Made by a program: the position numbers and the translations under genes | In this document: in pieces, positions 14,588-22,714 of the stretch | Layout of the letters: each line of letters opens with the position of its first letter | Position numbering within the stretch: position 1 is the first letter of the stretch | NCBI GenBank assembly: GCA_029983705.1 | Contig: JASBYZ010000009.1 | Span: 1-27,986, forward strand | Length of the DNA stretch: 27,986 bases | Direction of reading: 5' to 3' | From: Coriobacteriales bacterium | GTDB lineage: Bacteria > Actinomycetota > Coriobacteriia > Coriobacteriales > JAEZZM01 | The notes under the pieces: generated by a model | Database searches by the model: none | What the model saw: the letters and a program-made list of their open reading frames with translations, nothing else | Told to the model about the DNA's origin: nothing

Positions 14588-15439
14588 CTACTCCCCTTCA
14601 TAATATGTAAAGCTACTAGCCTTACTCATATGTATACAGATATATTTAATGTTAAACTCAGCTAATCGATCTTCATGCTGTGCCTTATGATACAAATATT
14701 CAGCTATATTTTCTGCAGTTGGCGCATAAGTTTTAAAATATTCAGTTTCTTTGATAATAGAGCCATTTATATCTTGCATAAGGCTTCTCAAAATCTCTGA
14801 TAAGCTGCGAATATCTATAAGCTTGGAGCTCAGCTCACCACGTATTTGCTTAGATATGCAAAGCTCAACATTCCAAGTCATTTTGTGATCAAGATGCTTG
14901 GTAATTTGAAGAGTTTCACATACGCTTAGCTCATAATTTTTTGTCACAGCTCTACTTTGTTTTTTAGCTTCATGCTCAAAATCAAAGAGCTGACGAGAAG
15001 CTAAGTCAGGCTCAACTATATAATCACCTGAGATCTCTTCTGTATCCATTGCAATATTAGCAAGTTCATCAGCGCGTTTATTAAGATTTCTTTTTACATG
15101 AATAAGTGAGTATGAACTGACTTGCTCAAGTAAGGCTTGAGCCTCTATGTAAAGAGTCTTAAGCTCTGCTTTTGCTACCTTATACTCACCTTTGAGTTGT
15201 TTAATCATAAGCTCAGAGTCTGCAATAACTTCAAGCTCATCTATGTCAGAAAGTGCTAGAGCATTTTTGAGGCCCCAAATTAAGGCCTGGTATTCAGCTT
15301 GATTATTAGTTTGAATATCTGCGAAGGCCGCGCCATAGCAAATTTCATCATCAGATGCATTGCTAACAGTAAAACCAAGCCCTGAAGGACCAGGATTTCC
15401 TCTTGATCCACCATCAGAGTGAAGTGTGTACTTTGCCAT
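14588..15439 (-). CDS. RNase HI domain fused to a C-terminal QueD/PTPS-like T-fold domain
   Basis: 283 residues from the ATG at 15439, which lies just after the upstream stop; an in-frame TTG at 15466 would add nine residues overlapping the zinc-ribbon gene. Residues 1-135 are a type 1 ribonuclease H, cleaving RNA in RNA-DNA hybrids, with the four catalytic acids present: D9 (SDGGSRGNPG), E49 (NNQAEY), D74 (ADSELMIKQLKGEY) and D124 (NKRADELAN). Residues about 167-283 are not part of RNase H. They resemble the 6-pyruvoyl-tetrahydropterin synthase/QueD T-fold: WNVELCIS strand, LIDIRSLSEILRSLMQDIN (like QueD DFAELK), APTAENIAEYLYHKA (like NPTSEVLAKWIW) and the terminal TYYEGE (like YRGE). Most QueD zinc and catalytic residues are missing, so this half is probably a binding module. 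The RNase H call is secure; the second domain is by eye. Confidence 0.85.
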   Translation of the reverse strand: MAKYTLHSDGGSRGNPGPSGLGFTVSNASDDEICYGAAFADIQTNNQAEYQALIWGLKNALALSDIDELEVIADSELMIKQLKGEYKVAKAELKTLYIEAQALLEQVSSYSLIHVKRNLNKRADELANIAMDTEEISGDYIVEPDLASRQLFDFEHEAKKQSRAVTKNYELSVCETLQITKHLDHKMTWNVELCISKQIRGELSSKLIDIRSLSEILRSLMQDINGSIIKETEYFKTYAPTAENIAEYLYHKAQHEDRLAEFNIKYICIHMSKASSFTYYEGE

Positions 15440-15443
15440 AGAC

Positions 15444-16172
15444 TTACTCTTCAGCCTCTTCGTCAAGCTCTGGTCTTACAAAAATTCTTGAGCAGCTTGG
15501 ACAGGTACTTACCTCTTCACCATTTTTAATCTTATGGAGCTGTCCCTCATTAAACTGGGCGCCGCATACAGAGCAGCCACCGTCTTGCAACACAGCTACA
15601 GCAATACCATTTTTTCTCTCACGAACCAGCTCATAGCTCTCATATTCTTCATCACTTAAATGTTGAACTTCTCCGTCACGTTCAGCCTGCAAACTCTCAA
15701 GTTCTTCTTTAACCTGAGCTGCATGTTTCTGAATTGCCTCTGTATTTGCTTTTTCTACCTCAATAAGTTTTTGGAGTGCAGCCTGTGCTTTTTCTTCAAG
15801 TTGCGTATACTTATCAAGTTCTTCAAGAAGTCCGTCTTGTGAAAACTCGAGCTTTTCTTTTCGCTTTATTTGACCTGCTAGGTCTCTATTTAGATTGAAA
15901 ACAAGTCGTGAATCTGAATTTGAGTTAAGGGCGTTTTCAGTTTGTTTGATTTTCTCGTTAGCATCTTTAAATTGTTCCTGGATATCTTCAATATCAAGCT
16001 CAATATCTTTTCTTTTACCAACTATGGTATTAAGTTTTTGCTGGAGCTCCTTATGAGTTTTAACAGCCTTGACAAGCCTCTGTCTTTCTGGCAGCTGATC
16101 AATGCTCTTTTTTAATCTCAAGATATCTAAATCTATATCTTGAAGGTTGATAAGCGTTTGGCCAAGACTCAT
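15444..16172 (-). CDS. C4-type zinc-ribbon coiled-coil protein (DUF164 family)
   Basis: A 242-residue protein. Residues 1-190 form long charged heptad-like helices (VKTHKELQQKLNTIVGKRKDIELDIEDIQEQFKD, then EELDKYTQLEEKAQAALQKLIEVEKAN), expected to make an antiparallel coiled-coil hairpin. A C-terminal zinc ribbon follows with C200-x2-C203 (CSVCGAQF) and C224-x2-C227 (CPSCSRIFV). This is the architecture of the CT398/DUF164 family, proposed to bind nucleic acid or act as a chaperone-like factor; no enzyme activity is known. In actinobacteria it is typically found next to an RNase HI gene and a Nif3-family gene, exactly as here. It follows nif3 by 13 nt. Confidence 0.88.
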   Translation of the reverse strand: MSLGQTLINLQDIDLDILRLKKSIDQLPERQRLVKAVKTHKELQQKLNTIVGKRKDIELDIEDIQEQFKDANEKIKQTENALNSNSDSRLVFNLNRDLAGQIKRKEKLEFSQDGLLEELDKYTQLEEKAQAALQKLIEVEKANTEAIQKHAAQVKEELESLQAERDGEVQHLSDEEYESYELVRERKNGIAVAVLQDGGCSVCGAQFNEGQLHKIKNGEEVSTCPSCSRIFVRPELDEEAEE

Positions 16173-16185
16173 AAATAAAACCCCT

Positions 16186-16998
16186 TTAAATATTAAACCA
16201 GTTTTTACTTTGGTCGATATCCACTATGCAATTTGCTTCAAGACCCAGGTGTATAAGTCTATCTGCTAGAAGCTTTTTAAATGGCAACTCTGAAACATCA
16301 TGACCAAGAATAACAATCTTAAGGTCTGAAAGTGATGCATCAAGCGCATTATGATACGAGCACTCGCCACATAAAAGGCAATCTATATTACCACGATTTA
16401 CTACATCTTTGACAAGAGAAGAGGCAGAACCTGAGACCCATACAAAATTTTTAACTTCACTATCAGGCTCTCCCCACACGCTTTGAACTCGGCTAAATTT
16501 AGATGATGCAAGGCGTGCAAAGCTTTTAAGACTCATAGGCTCATGTAGTCTATTAACAGAGCCTAATCTCCCAAGCTCTCGTCCATCTTTTACACCAAAA
16601 CGATCTTCAAAGCCCTCTATAAACTGAGCATCTAATAAGTTTGCAGCAAGCTCAATTGCCTCTTGAGATCTATCTAAATTGGTGTGCATTGATATGACGC
16701 TAATTCCCAGTTTAGCAGCTTCAAAAAGTGAGCTTGAAGGATTGATGCCCCCACCTGCCTGATCAATGACTGGAAAAGGAGAGTCAATAAAAATTGGGTG
16801 GTGCGCAAGCAAAACATTGGCACCAAGCTCTTTTGCCTTGCGCAGCGCATTAACTGTAACATCAAGTGAAACAGCTACTTTTTTGACCTCTTCAAGAGGG
16901 TTTCCTACAGATAAGCCCACCTTATCCCAGGGCTCAGCATCATGTTTTGGATAGGCCTCAAAAAGTAATTCTTCTAACTCTCTTACCGTCAAACTCAT
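16186..16998 (-). CDS. Nif3-like dinuclear metal centre protein
   Basis: A 270-residue member of the Nif3/YbgI/YqfO family, toroidal hexamers with a two-metal site; the biochemical role is unsettled (GTP cyclohydrolase I type 2 annotations are weakly founded). Features: N-terminal WDKVGLSVGNP, VSLDVTVNALRKAKELGANVLLAHHPIFID (metal-binding HH), ISMHTNLDRS (metal-binding H and D) and the C-terminal VILGHDVSELPFKKLLADRL, corresponding to the family GHxxSE segment, with His and Glu kept. The length is that of the short form, without the inserted PII-like domain of YqfO. It starts directly after the stop of the PHP-phosphatase gene. Confidence 0.9.
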   Translation of the reverse strand: MSLTVRELEELLFEAYPKHDAEPWDKVGLSVGNPLEEVKKVAVSLDVTVNALRKAKELGANVLLAHHPIFIDSPFPVIDQAGGGINPSSSLFEAAKLGISVISMHTNLDRSQEAIELAANLLDAQFIEGFEDRFGVKDGRELGRLGSVNRLHEPMSLKSFARLASSKFSRVQSVWGEPDSEVKNFVWVSGSASSLVKDVVNRGNIDCLLCGECSYHNALDASLSDLKIVILGHDVSELPFKKLLADRLIHLGLEANCIVDIDQSKNWFNI

Positions 16999-17799
16999 TT
17001 AAATCTGAACCGTCCTAAATCCACCTGTTTTTAAGGGCACTTCAATACTTGTATAGCCAAGACTTTTTGCATACTCATATGCCTCTGCAAGTTTATAATC
17101 AACATCTTGAGGTCTGTGAGAATCAGTAGAGATGACGCAAGGAATTCCTGCCTTATAAAGCTCTTTTCCTAGCTCAAAGGATGGATAAAACTCTTTGACT
17201 GGAGCTCTTAGTCCTGCAGTTGATATCTCATAGCGCACGCTAGTGTCTTTTAGTTGAGAAACTATCTTTTGATAAAAAGCAGAAAGATTAAAGCTTGGCT
17301 TGTGTCCAAACTTCTTAATTAAATCTGGATGAGATAACACATCAAAACCAATGTTTGAGTGCGCGCATTTTAGCCAAGTTTCAAAATACTCATAATATAC
17401 CTGGTCGACATCCTTATTGTCCCAAGTTTTAATATAAGCAGAGTTATCATAGTTCCACGTTCCTAAAAAGTGCACTGAGCCTAAGAGTAAGCTTACCTTT
17501 TGTTTGTAGGGCGCAATATTTTTCTCACACCCTTCATAATAGTCAGCCTCAAAACCTTTAACGCAATCCATTTCTGGATAGAGCTCTTGAACAGATTCAA
17601 TGTTTCTAAGATAGGTTTCTACAAGCTCTGGTGCAATAGAGACCTTTCTTTGAGGGTCCATTGAGTGCGGTAAGGGCAAATGCTCAGTAAAACAGAAGGT
17701 TTGTATTCCACTTTCAAAGGCACTTTTTGCCTGGTCTAAAACACTTCCCTCACCGTGTCCTGAGTAGAGAGAGTGGCTATGGCAATTAATCAAATACAT
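16999..17799 (-). CDS. PHP-family histidinol-phosphatase
   Basis: A 266-residue PHP-superfamily phosphoesterase with a trinuclear metal site. Ligand motifs appear in order: N-terminal NCHSHSLYSGHG (H7, H9), FTEHLPLP (H40), GFEADYYEG, LLGSVHFLG, DVLSHPDLIKKFG, YEISTAGLR and the terminal ISTDSHRPQDV. SVHFLG, SHPDLIKKFG and STAGLR are typical of the HisK/HisJ histidinol-phosphatases that dephosphorylate L-histidinol phosphate. No other his genes are nearby, so a related phosphoester substrate cannot be excluded. It is placed between the cysteine desulfurase and Nif3 genes with no intergenic space on either side, so it is co-transcribed. Confidence 0.82.
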   Translation of the reverse strand: MYLINCHSHSLYSGHGEGSVLDQAKSAFESGIQTFCFTEHLPLPHSMDPQRKVSIAPELVETYLRNIESVQELYPEMDCVKGFEADYYEGCEKNIAPYKQKVSLLLGSVHFLGTWNYDNSAYIKTWDNKDVDQVYYEYFETWLKCAHSNIGFDVLSHPDLIKKFGHKPSFNLSAFYQKIVSQLKDTSVRYEISTAGLRAPVKEFYPSFELGKELYKAGIPCVISTDSHRPQDVDYKLAEAYEYAKSLGYTSIEVPLKTGGFRTVQI

Positions 17800-18945
17800 C
17801 TAGGCAAGCTCCAATATACAATCGCAAAATGCTTTAATATCATCAAAAGAAATTCTTTCATCAAAGCTAATGCGCAGCTGTCCTTGGACAAGTTTTGGAT
17901 TTGCTTTAATAGCCTTCATAGTTTTAGACATCTCTAAAGACCCAGCTGAACAGGCAGAACCTGCTGAGACATAAAAGCCCTCCTCATCAAGTTTTAAGAG
18001 CAAATCTTCTGAGTTAGTAGTTTTGCAAAATACGGCTACCATGCCGGGATGATATGTCTTACCATCCTTAAGCTCAACAGCCCTTACAAACTTGCCGCTC
18101 TCACATAAGCGCTTGTAAATATAGTCACTTTTCTCTTTAATGTCTTTAAAGTTCTCATCAAAGTTATCAATTTGATATTTTACAGCAGCAGCCATCGCAA
18201 GGGCTCCCGCAACATCTTGGGTACCGCTGCGCTTGCCATGCTCTTGACCTCCTCCATATAAGAAGGCTTGAATTTGGGTGCCGCGCCTTAGATACAGTGC
18301 ACCAATTCCAATAGGGCCACCAAATTTATGTGCGGTAATGCTTGCCGCATCTACCCCACTTTCTTCAACATTAAAGGGAACGTGGGTAAAGCCCTGTATA
18401 GCATCAGTATGAAAGAGTGCACCATACTTGTGGGCTACTTGAGCAAGCTCTTGTATGGGCTGCACTGTTCCAAGCTCATTGTTTGTGAGCATTATAGAGA
18501 CTAAAGCGACCTCATCGCTCATAACTTTTTCTAGGGCCTCTGGCTCTATAAAGCCGTATCTATCTGCCTCAACATACTCAAGATCAAAGCCAACAAGCTT
18601 AAGGGGTGCTACACAGCTCGCAATTGCACCATGTTCAAAGTTTGAGATGATGACCTTAGTACGCTTGCCGTCAGTATTTCTTTTTGCGACAGAAAGTCCA
18701 TAGAGTGCAAAATTATCTGCCTCAGTACCTCCACCCGTAAAGATGATCTCTGAGGGCATGTGGGCTCCAAGCGCCTTTGCCACGGTTTTTCTTGCTGCCT
18801 CAAAATCTTTGTTGTTAGCGCGACCAAAACTGTGAAGCGCATTTGCATTTGCAAGTGCATATTCTTTATCGTAATAATTTTTAAGCGCCTCTCGAGCCTG
18901 CGGCAAGAGCTGCGCTGATGCTGATGAATCTAGATAGACTGCCAT
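17800..18945 (-). CDS. Cysteine desulfurase (IscS/NifS family)
   Basis: PLP enzyme releasing sulfur from L-cysteine as an enzyme-bound persulfide for Fe-S clusters or tRNA thiolation. 381 residues, usual length. Visible: N-terminal VYLDSSASAQLLPQA, FTGGGTEADNFALYG (cofactor phosphate), H105 in NFEHGA, D181 and Q184 in FHTDAIQGF, PLP lysine K207 in SITAHKFGGPIGIGALYLRRG, QEHGKRSGTQDV and catalytic C332 in SAGSACSAGSLEMS. The GSAC(S/T) loop fits the IscS-type subgroup. GTEADN replaces the commoner GTEANN. No iscU/sufU scaffold or thiI/mnmA is adjacent, so the sulfur acceptor is unknown. It overlaps rpe by 16 nt. Confidence 0.92.
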   Translation of the reverse strand: MAVYLDSSASAQLLPQAREALKNYYDKEYALANANALHSFGRANNKDFEAARKTVAKALGAHMPSEIIFTGGGTEADNFALYGLSVAKRNTDGKRTKVIISNFEHGAIASCVAPLKLVGFDLEYVEADRYGFIEPEALEKVMSDEVALVSIMLTNNELGTVQPIQELAQVAHKYGALFHTDAIQGFTHVPFNVEESGVDAASITAHKFGGPIGIGALYLRRGTQIQAFLYGGGQEHGKRSGTQDVAGALAMAAAVKYQIDNFDENFKDIKEKSDYIYKRLCESGKFVRAVELKDGKTYHPGMVAVFCKTTNSEDLLLKLDEEGFYVSAGSACSAGSLEMSKTMKAIKANPKLVQGQLRISFDERISFDDIKAFCDCILELA

Positions 18946-19613
18946 GTAGCCTTTATTCCTGCCTCTCTAATATCTTCAATTGCCTGAAGCGGATCTTCAG
19001 TTTTAAACACCTTAGAACCTGCAACTAAGACATCTGCACCATGCTTAGTCACAAGCCCTGCGCTCTCAACACTTATGCCCCCGTCAACCTCAATTAAGGG
19101 AGCACACTTGCAAGCTTCAAACATCATGCTTAGTTTTTTGACTTTTTGAGCACTTGTTTCAATAAAAGACTGTCCTCCAAAACCAGGATTTACACTCATG
19201 ATAAGCACTAAATCAAGGTACGGAAGAATCTCTTCAAGCACGCTTACAGGCGTGTGCGGATTAAGCGAAACCCCAGCTTTACATCCCAAATCATGAATTT
19301 TTTGGACAGCTCTATGAAGGTGAGTTACCGCTTCGTAGTGTACCGTAATAATATCTGCGCCAGCATTTGCATAAGCTTCAAGCGTATCTTCAGCATTGGT
19401 AATCATTAAATGGACGTCAAAGGGCTTATCGCTTAAAGGCCTTATTGCCTTAATTACAGGAGGGCCAAAGGTGAGATTTGGCACAAAGTGTCCGTCCATA
19501 ACATCAATATGAACAAAGTCTGCTCCACCTTCAGATATCAACTTAACGGCATCTCCAAGGTGTGCAAAGTCGGCCGATAAAATAGATGGTGCAATCTTAA
19601 TGTCTGTAAACAT
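18930..19613 (-). CDS. rpe: Ribulose-phosphate 3-epimerase
   Basis: Interconverts D-ribulose 5-phosphate and D-xylulose 5-phosphate in the pentose phosphate pathway. A TIM-barrel protein of 227 residues with the family signatures APSILSADFAHLG, FVHIDVMDGHFVPNLTFGP (metal His and catalytic Asp), DVHLMI, ITVHYEA, LIMSVNPGFGGQSFI and IEVDGGISVESAG with the second catalytic Asp. The ATG at 19613 has AGGA 3 nt upstream. It overlaps the cysteine desulfurase and follows gpsA by 21 nt. Confidence 0.96.
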   Translation of the reverse strand: MFTDIKIAPSILSADFAHLGDAVKLISEGGADFVHIDVMDGHFVPNLTFGPPVIKAIRPLSDKPFDVHLMITNAEDTLEAYANAGADIITVHYEAVTHLHRAVQKIHDLGCKAGVSLNPHTPVSVLEEILPYLDLVLIMSVNPGFGGQSFIETSAQKVKKLSMMFEACKCAPLIEVDGGISVESAGLVTKHGADVLVAGSKVFKTEDPLQAIEDIREAGIKATWQSI

Positions 19614-19634
19614 AGTTCCTACAAGTGCCCTTCC

Positions 19635-20639
19635 CTATTCAAAACCGTAAAATTCTTGAGTAAGTTCTCTATCAAAAAGTTTTTTGGATTCTTCTTTTAA
19701 AGATTTTCCCTCATAGAGCACTTGATATACTGCCTCAGTAATTGGCATCTCTACTTTGTGCTGTTTTGCAAGCTCACGTACAGATATAACCGAGTAAGCG
19801 CCCTCAACTACCATATGCCTTCTCTTTTTGTAATCCTCAAGGCTCTCACCTTGTGCAAAGGAAACGCCAAAGCTTCTGTTACGTGAATTTTCTGAAATAC
19901 AGGTGGTGATAAGGTCTCCCATGCCTGCAAGACCCATGGCTGTTTTTGCCTCTGCCCCCATGGCATGCATGAGACGAGAAATTTCAGCTAAACCCCTTGT
20001 CATAATTACCGATGAGGTATTGTCTCCCAAACCTTGCCCGACACTCATACCAGTTGCGATAGCAATAATATTTTTAGATGCTGCACAAAGCTCCACTCCT
20101 AATAGGTCAGTTGAGGTATAGACCCTAAAGAAGGAGCGAGCAAAAAGTTCCTGGAAAAACTCGGCAACATCTTTGTTATAAGAGGCAACAACTGCAGCAG
20201 TTGGTTTTTCTTTACAGATCTCTTCTGCATGATTTGGACCTGAAAGTGCTGCTACTCTACCAGGTCCCCCAAGCTCTTCTGCAATAACATCTGTGAGCAC
20301 GAGGCCCGTTTTATGTTCTACACCTTTTGATAAGACAACTATAGGTGTTTTATCGTCAACATAATTTACCATGCTCTTGGCTACCTCTCTTACAGCCTGA
20401 GCTGGAGTTACCATAACAACTGCATCTGAACCTGCAAGCACCTCTGATATATTTGATGAGGAGTGCACCGTAGATGGAAAGACATAATCGCCTAGATAAT
20501 CTTTATTTTGTCTTGTTTCATTTATTTCTTGAGCAAGCTCTGCGCGTCTAGCCCATAGTTCTACCGAATGCCCCTTTGCAGCCAGCAGTCCCGCCGCTGC
20601 ACTTCCCCATGATCCTGCACCTATGACAGCTATTCGCAT
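19635..20639 (-). CDS. gpsA: NAD(P)-dependent glycerol-3-phosphate dehydrogenase
   Basis: Reduces dihydroxyacetone phosphate to sn-glycerol 3-phosphate, the backbone for phospholipids. 334 residues, normal length. Rossmann motif VIGAGSWGSAAAGLLA near the N-terminus, VMVTPAQAVREV, VLSKGVEH, ALSGPNHAEEICKEKPTA, catalytic Lys in CAASKNIIAIATGMSVGQGLGDNTSS, and GLAGMGDLITTCISENSRNRSFG. The ATG at 20639 has GGAG 7 nt upstream. It sits 4 nt after plsY, whose product uses glycerol 3-phosphate, so the two adjacent genes supply and consume the same intermediate. Confidence 0.97.
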   Translation of the reverse strand: MRIAVIGAGSWGSAAAGLLAAKGHSVELWARRAELAQEINETRQNKDYLGDYVFPSTVHSSSNISEVLAGSDAVVMVTPAQAVREVAKSMVNYVDDKTPIVVLSKGVEHKTGLVLTDVIAEELGGPGRVAALSGPNHAEEICKEKPTAAVVASYNKDVAEFFQELFARSFFRVYTSTDLLGVELCAASKNIIAIATGMSVGQGLGDNTSSVIMTRGLAEISRLMHAMGAEAKTAMGLAGMGDLITTCISENSRNRSFGVSFAQGESLEDYKKRRHMVVEGAYSVISVRELAKQHKVEMPITEAVYQVLYEGKSLKEESKKLFDRELTQEFYGFE

Positions 20640-20643
20640 GCTA

Positions 20644-21330
20644 CTACTCCTTTTGTTTATGAAGTGAAAAGCTACTTTCAGTACCGTTTAAAATTCTTTT
20701 GATATTAGACCTATGCGCCCATACTACAATTACCGCAATAAGGCAGCATAAGAGCACATACTTGATTTCGTGAGAATAAATAAAGCAAAAAGGTATGATA
20801 GCCAGTGCTGCAAAAATTGAGCCTACAGAAACTTTTTTGCTAACATAAGCTGCAACAAAAAAGACTGCAAGCATTAAAAGTCCTGTTACAGGTATAAAGG
20901 CTAAGGTGGAGCCAAGCCCTACAGCTACACCCTTACCTCCCTTAAATTTTAAATAAATTGAAAACACGTGACCAACAATGCAGCACACAAAGGCAAGCGC
21001 TAAGACCCAAATATAGGGAGCACTCAGAAGCTCTGCGCGCTCTATGTGAAGCGCTCCGCTCAATATGTATGCAGTCAATTTAATAGATATAAAGGCCTTA
21101 AGTACATCAAAGATAAGGGTTAAAACCCCTACAGCCTTGCCATTAACGCGCAAGGCATTGGTAAAGCCAATATTTCCAGAACCAGTCTGCCTTAAGTCCT
21201 TAGTCTTTTTAAATAATTTAGAAAAGATAAGTCCAAAAGGAGTACCACAAATGAGATAACAAAGCACATATGCTAGTACAACTTGTAAAACACTACCGTG
21301 TACAAGGGCTTGCGATAAGGGCTCAAACAT
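20644..21330 (-). CDS. plsY: Acyl-phosphate:glycerol-3-phosphate acyltransferase PlsY
   Basis: Integral membrane enzyme that acylates glycerol 3-phosphate to lysophosphatidate using acyl phosphate. 228 residues with about five to six hydrophobic segments. Motif 1 DLRQTGSGNIGFTNALR (GSGN.G.TN..R), motif 2 YLKFKGGKGVAVGLG (KGGKGVA) and the segment LIFDVLKAFISI (D.lKg type) are visible. The Phe in GSGNIGFTN replaces the common Ala. The product is the substrate of PlsC, encoded upstream in the same run. The start ATG follows a weak AAAGAAAGA stretch. It is 6 nt after der. Family is secure. Confidence 0.93.
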   Translation of the reverse strand: MFEPLSQALVHGSVLQVVLAYVLCYLICGTPFGLIFSKLFKKTKDLRQTGSGNIGFTNALRVNGKAVGVLTLIFDVLKAFISIKLTAYILSGALHIERAELLSAPYIWVLALAFVCCIVGHVFSIYLKFKGGKGVAVGLGSTLAFIPVTGLLMLAVFFVAAYVSKKVSVGSIFAALAIIPFCFIYSHEIKYVLLCCLIAVIVVWAHRSNIKRILNGTESSFSLHKQKE

Positions 21331-21336
21331 TTTTTG

Positions 21337-22647
21337 TTAGTCTTTCTTTCTAAATTTCATGCGTATAGGAGTACCCATTAAATCAAAGGTCTCGCGCAGG
21401 CGATTTTCAAGATAACGTTTATAGTTTTGATCCACTAAATCAGGGTGGTTAGCAAAGAAGGTAAACTCAGGCGGGTTAGTATCAGTTTGGGTCATGTAAT
21501 GTATGCGAAGTCTGCGCGTACCCTTTGTTACTGTATGGCCAAACTCTCTAAGCTCGCTTAAGAGTTTATTAAGCTTTGAGGTTGAAATCTTTTGAGAGCG
21601 ATTTTCTTCAACGTAATCAATTGCATCCCAAATTCTATGAATTGATCTACCAGTGAGTGCAGAAATTCTAATAACAGGTGCATAGAGCACAAAGCTAAAC
21701 TGCTCTTCAATTCTCGAGACAATATCATCACGCTGCTCGGGAGTATCAAGAAGATCCCACTTATTAAGTAAGATAATAAGTGCGCACCCCCTATCATCAG
21801 CAAGGCCTGCTACCCTTTGGTCTTGGTCGGTAATTCCAACCGTTGCATCTACCACTAAAAGCGCTACATCTGCTCTATCAATTGCGCGCATTGAGCGCAC
21901 AAAACCGTAGTACTCAATATCATCAGAAATTTGAGATTTACGTCTAAGACCTGCAGTATCAATAATCTTGTAGCTCTGTCCGTCTTTTTCTACTATCGTA
22001 TCGATGGCATCACGGGTGGTACCTGCAATATCAGATACAATTGAGCGGTCTTTACCGGTGAGCTTATTTGTAAGGGATGATTTACCTGCATTAGGTCTAC
22101 CAATAATAGCAACGCTAATGCTCTCATCGTCTACTTCTTCATCAATTATTTGAGGAAGGTTTTTAACTACCTCATCAAGTAAGTCTCCAGTGCCGTGTCC
22201 ATGTACTGCAGAAATTGGATACGGATCACCAAGACCGAGAGAATAGTAATCCCAAAGTGCTGACTCATCATCTGGGTTATCAAGCTTATTTACTGCAAGT
22301 AAAACTGGCTTATTAGATTTAAGTAAAATACGGGCCACATTGTCATCATCAGCGGTAGAACCAGTGGTGCCGTCTACTAAAAAGATAACGACATCGGCCT
22401 CTTCTGTTGCCATGAAAGCCTGGTCTCTAATTGACTCCTGGAAGTGATCATCATCTGACATTTCAATTCCGCCGGTGTCAATCAGTATAAAATCAACGCC
22501 ATTCCAATCGGCCTCATGATATGATCTGTCCCTGGTAACGCCCCTTGTTTCGTGAACAATAGCGTCTGATGTGTGAGCAATTCTATTTACTAAAGTAGAT
22601 TTACCAACATTAGGCCTACCTACGATTGCAACAATTGGTTTAGCCAC
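21337..22647 (-). CDS. der: Ribosome biogenesis GTPase Der (EngA)
   Basis: Tandem-GTPase that assists 50S ribosomal subunit assembly. 436 residues with two G domains and a C-terminal KH-like domain. First domain: GRPNVGKST (10-18), ETRGVTRDRSYHE, DTGGIE, NKLDN. Second domain: GRPNAGKSS, DIAGTTRDAIDT, DTAGLRRKSQ, NKWDLLD. The KH-like tail has STSKLNKLLSELREFG and ends RMKFRKKD. The start is GTG at 22647, with GAGG 6 nt upstream. A 67-nt gap separates it from the DUF512 gene, one of the longer gaps in the run, so a local promoter is possible though none is clear. All expected GTPase motifs are intact. Confidence 0.97.
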   Translation of the reverse strand: MAKPIVAIVGRPNVGKSTLVNRIAHTSDAIVHETRGVTRDRSYHEADWNGVDFILIDTGGIEMSDDDHFQESIRDQAFMATEEADVVIFLVDGTTGSTADDDNVARILLKSNKPVLLAVNKLDNPDDESALWDYYSLGLGDPYPISAVHGHGTGDLLDEVVKNLPQIIDEEVDDESISVAIIGRPNAGKSSLTNKLTGKDRSIVSDIAGTTRDAIDTIVEKDGQSYKIIDTAGLRRKSQISDDIEYYGFVRSMRAIDRADVALLVVDATVGITDQDQRVAGLADDRGCALIILLNKWDLLDTPEQRDDIVSRIEEQFSFVLYAPVIRISALTGRSIHRIWDAIDYVEENRSQKISTSKLNKLLSELREFGHTVTKGTRRLRIHYMTQTDTNPPEFTFFANHPDLVDQNYKRYLENRLRETFDLMGTPIRMKFRKKD

Positions 22648-22714
22648 GTATATCCTCGCTTAAATGGTTTTACTGTAATAGAAATATGTTAGCACGATAA
22701 AGCCCTAAACAAGG

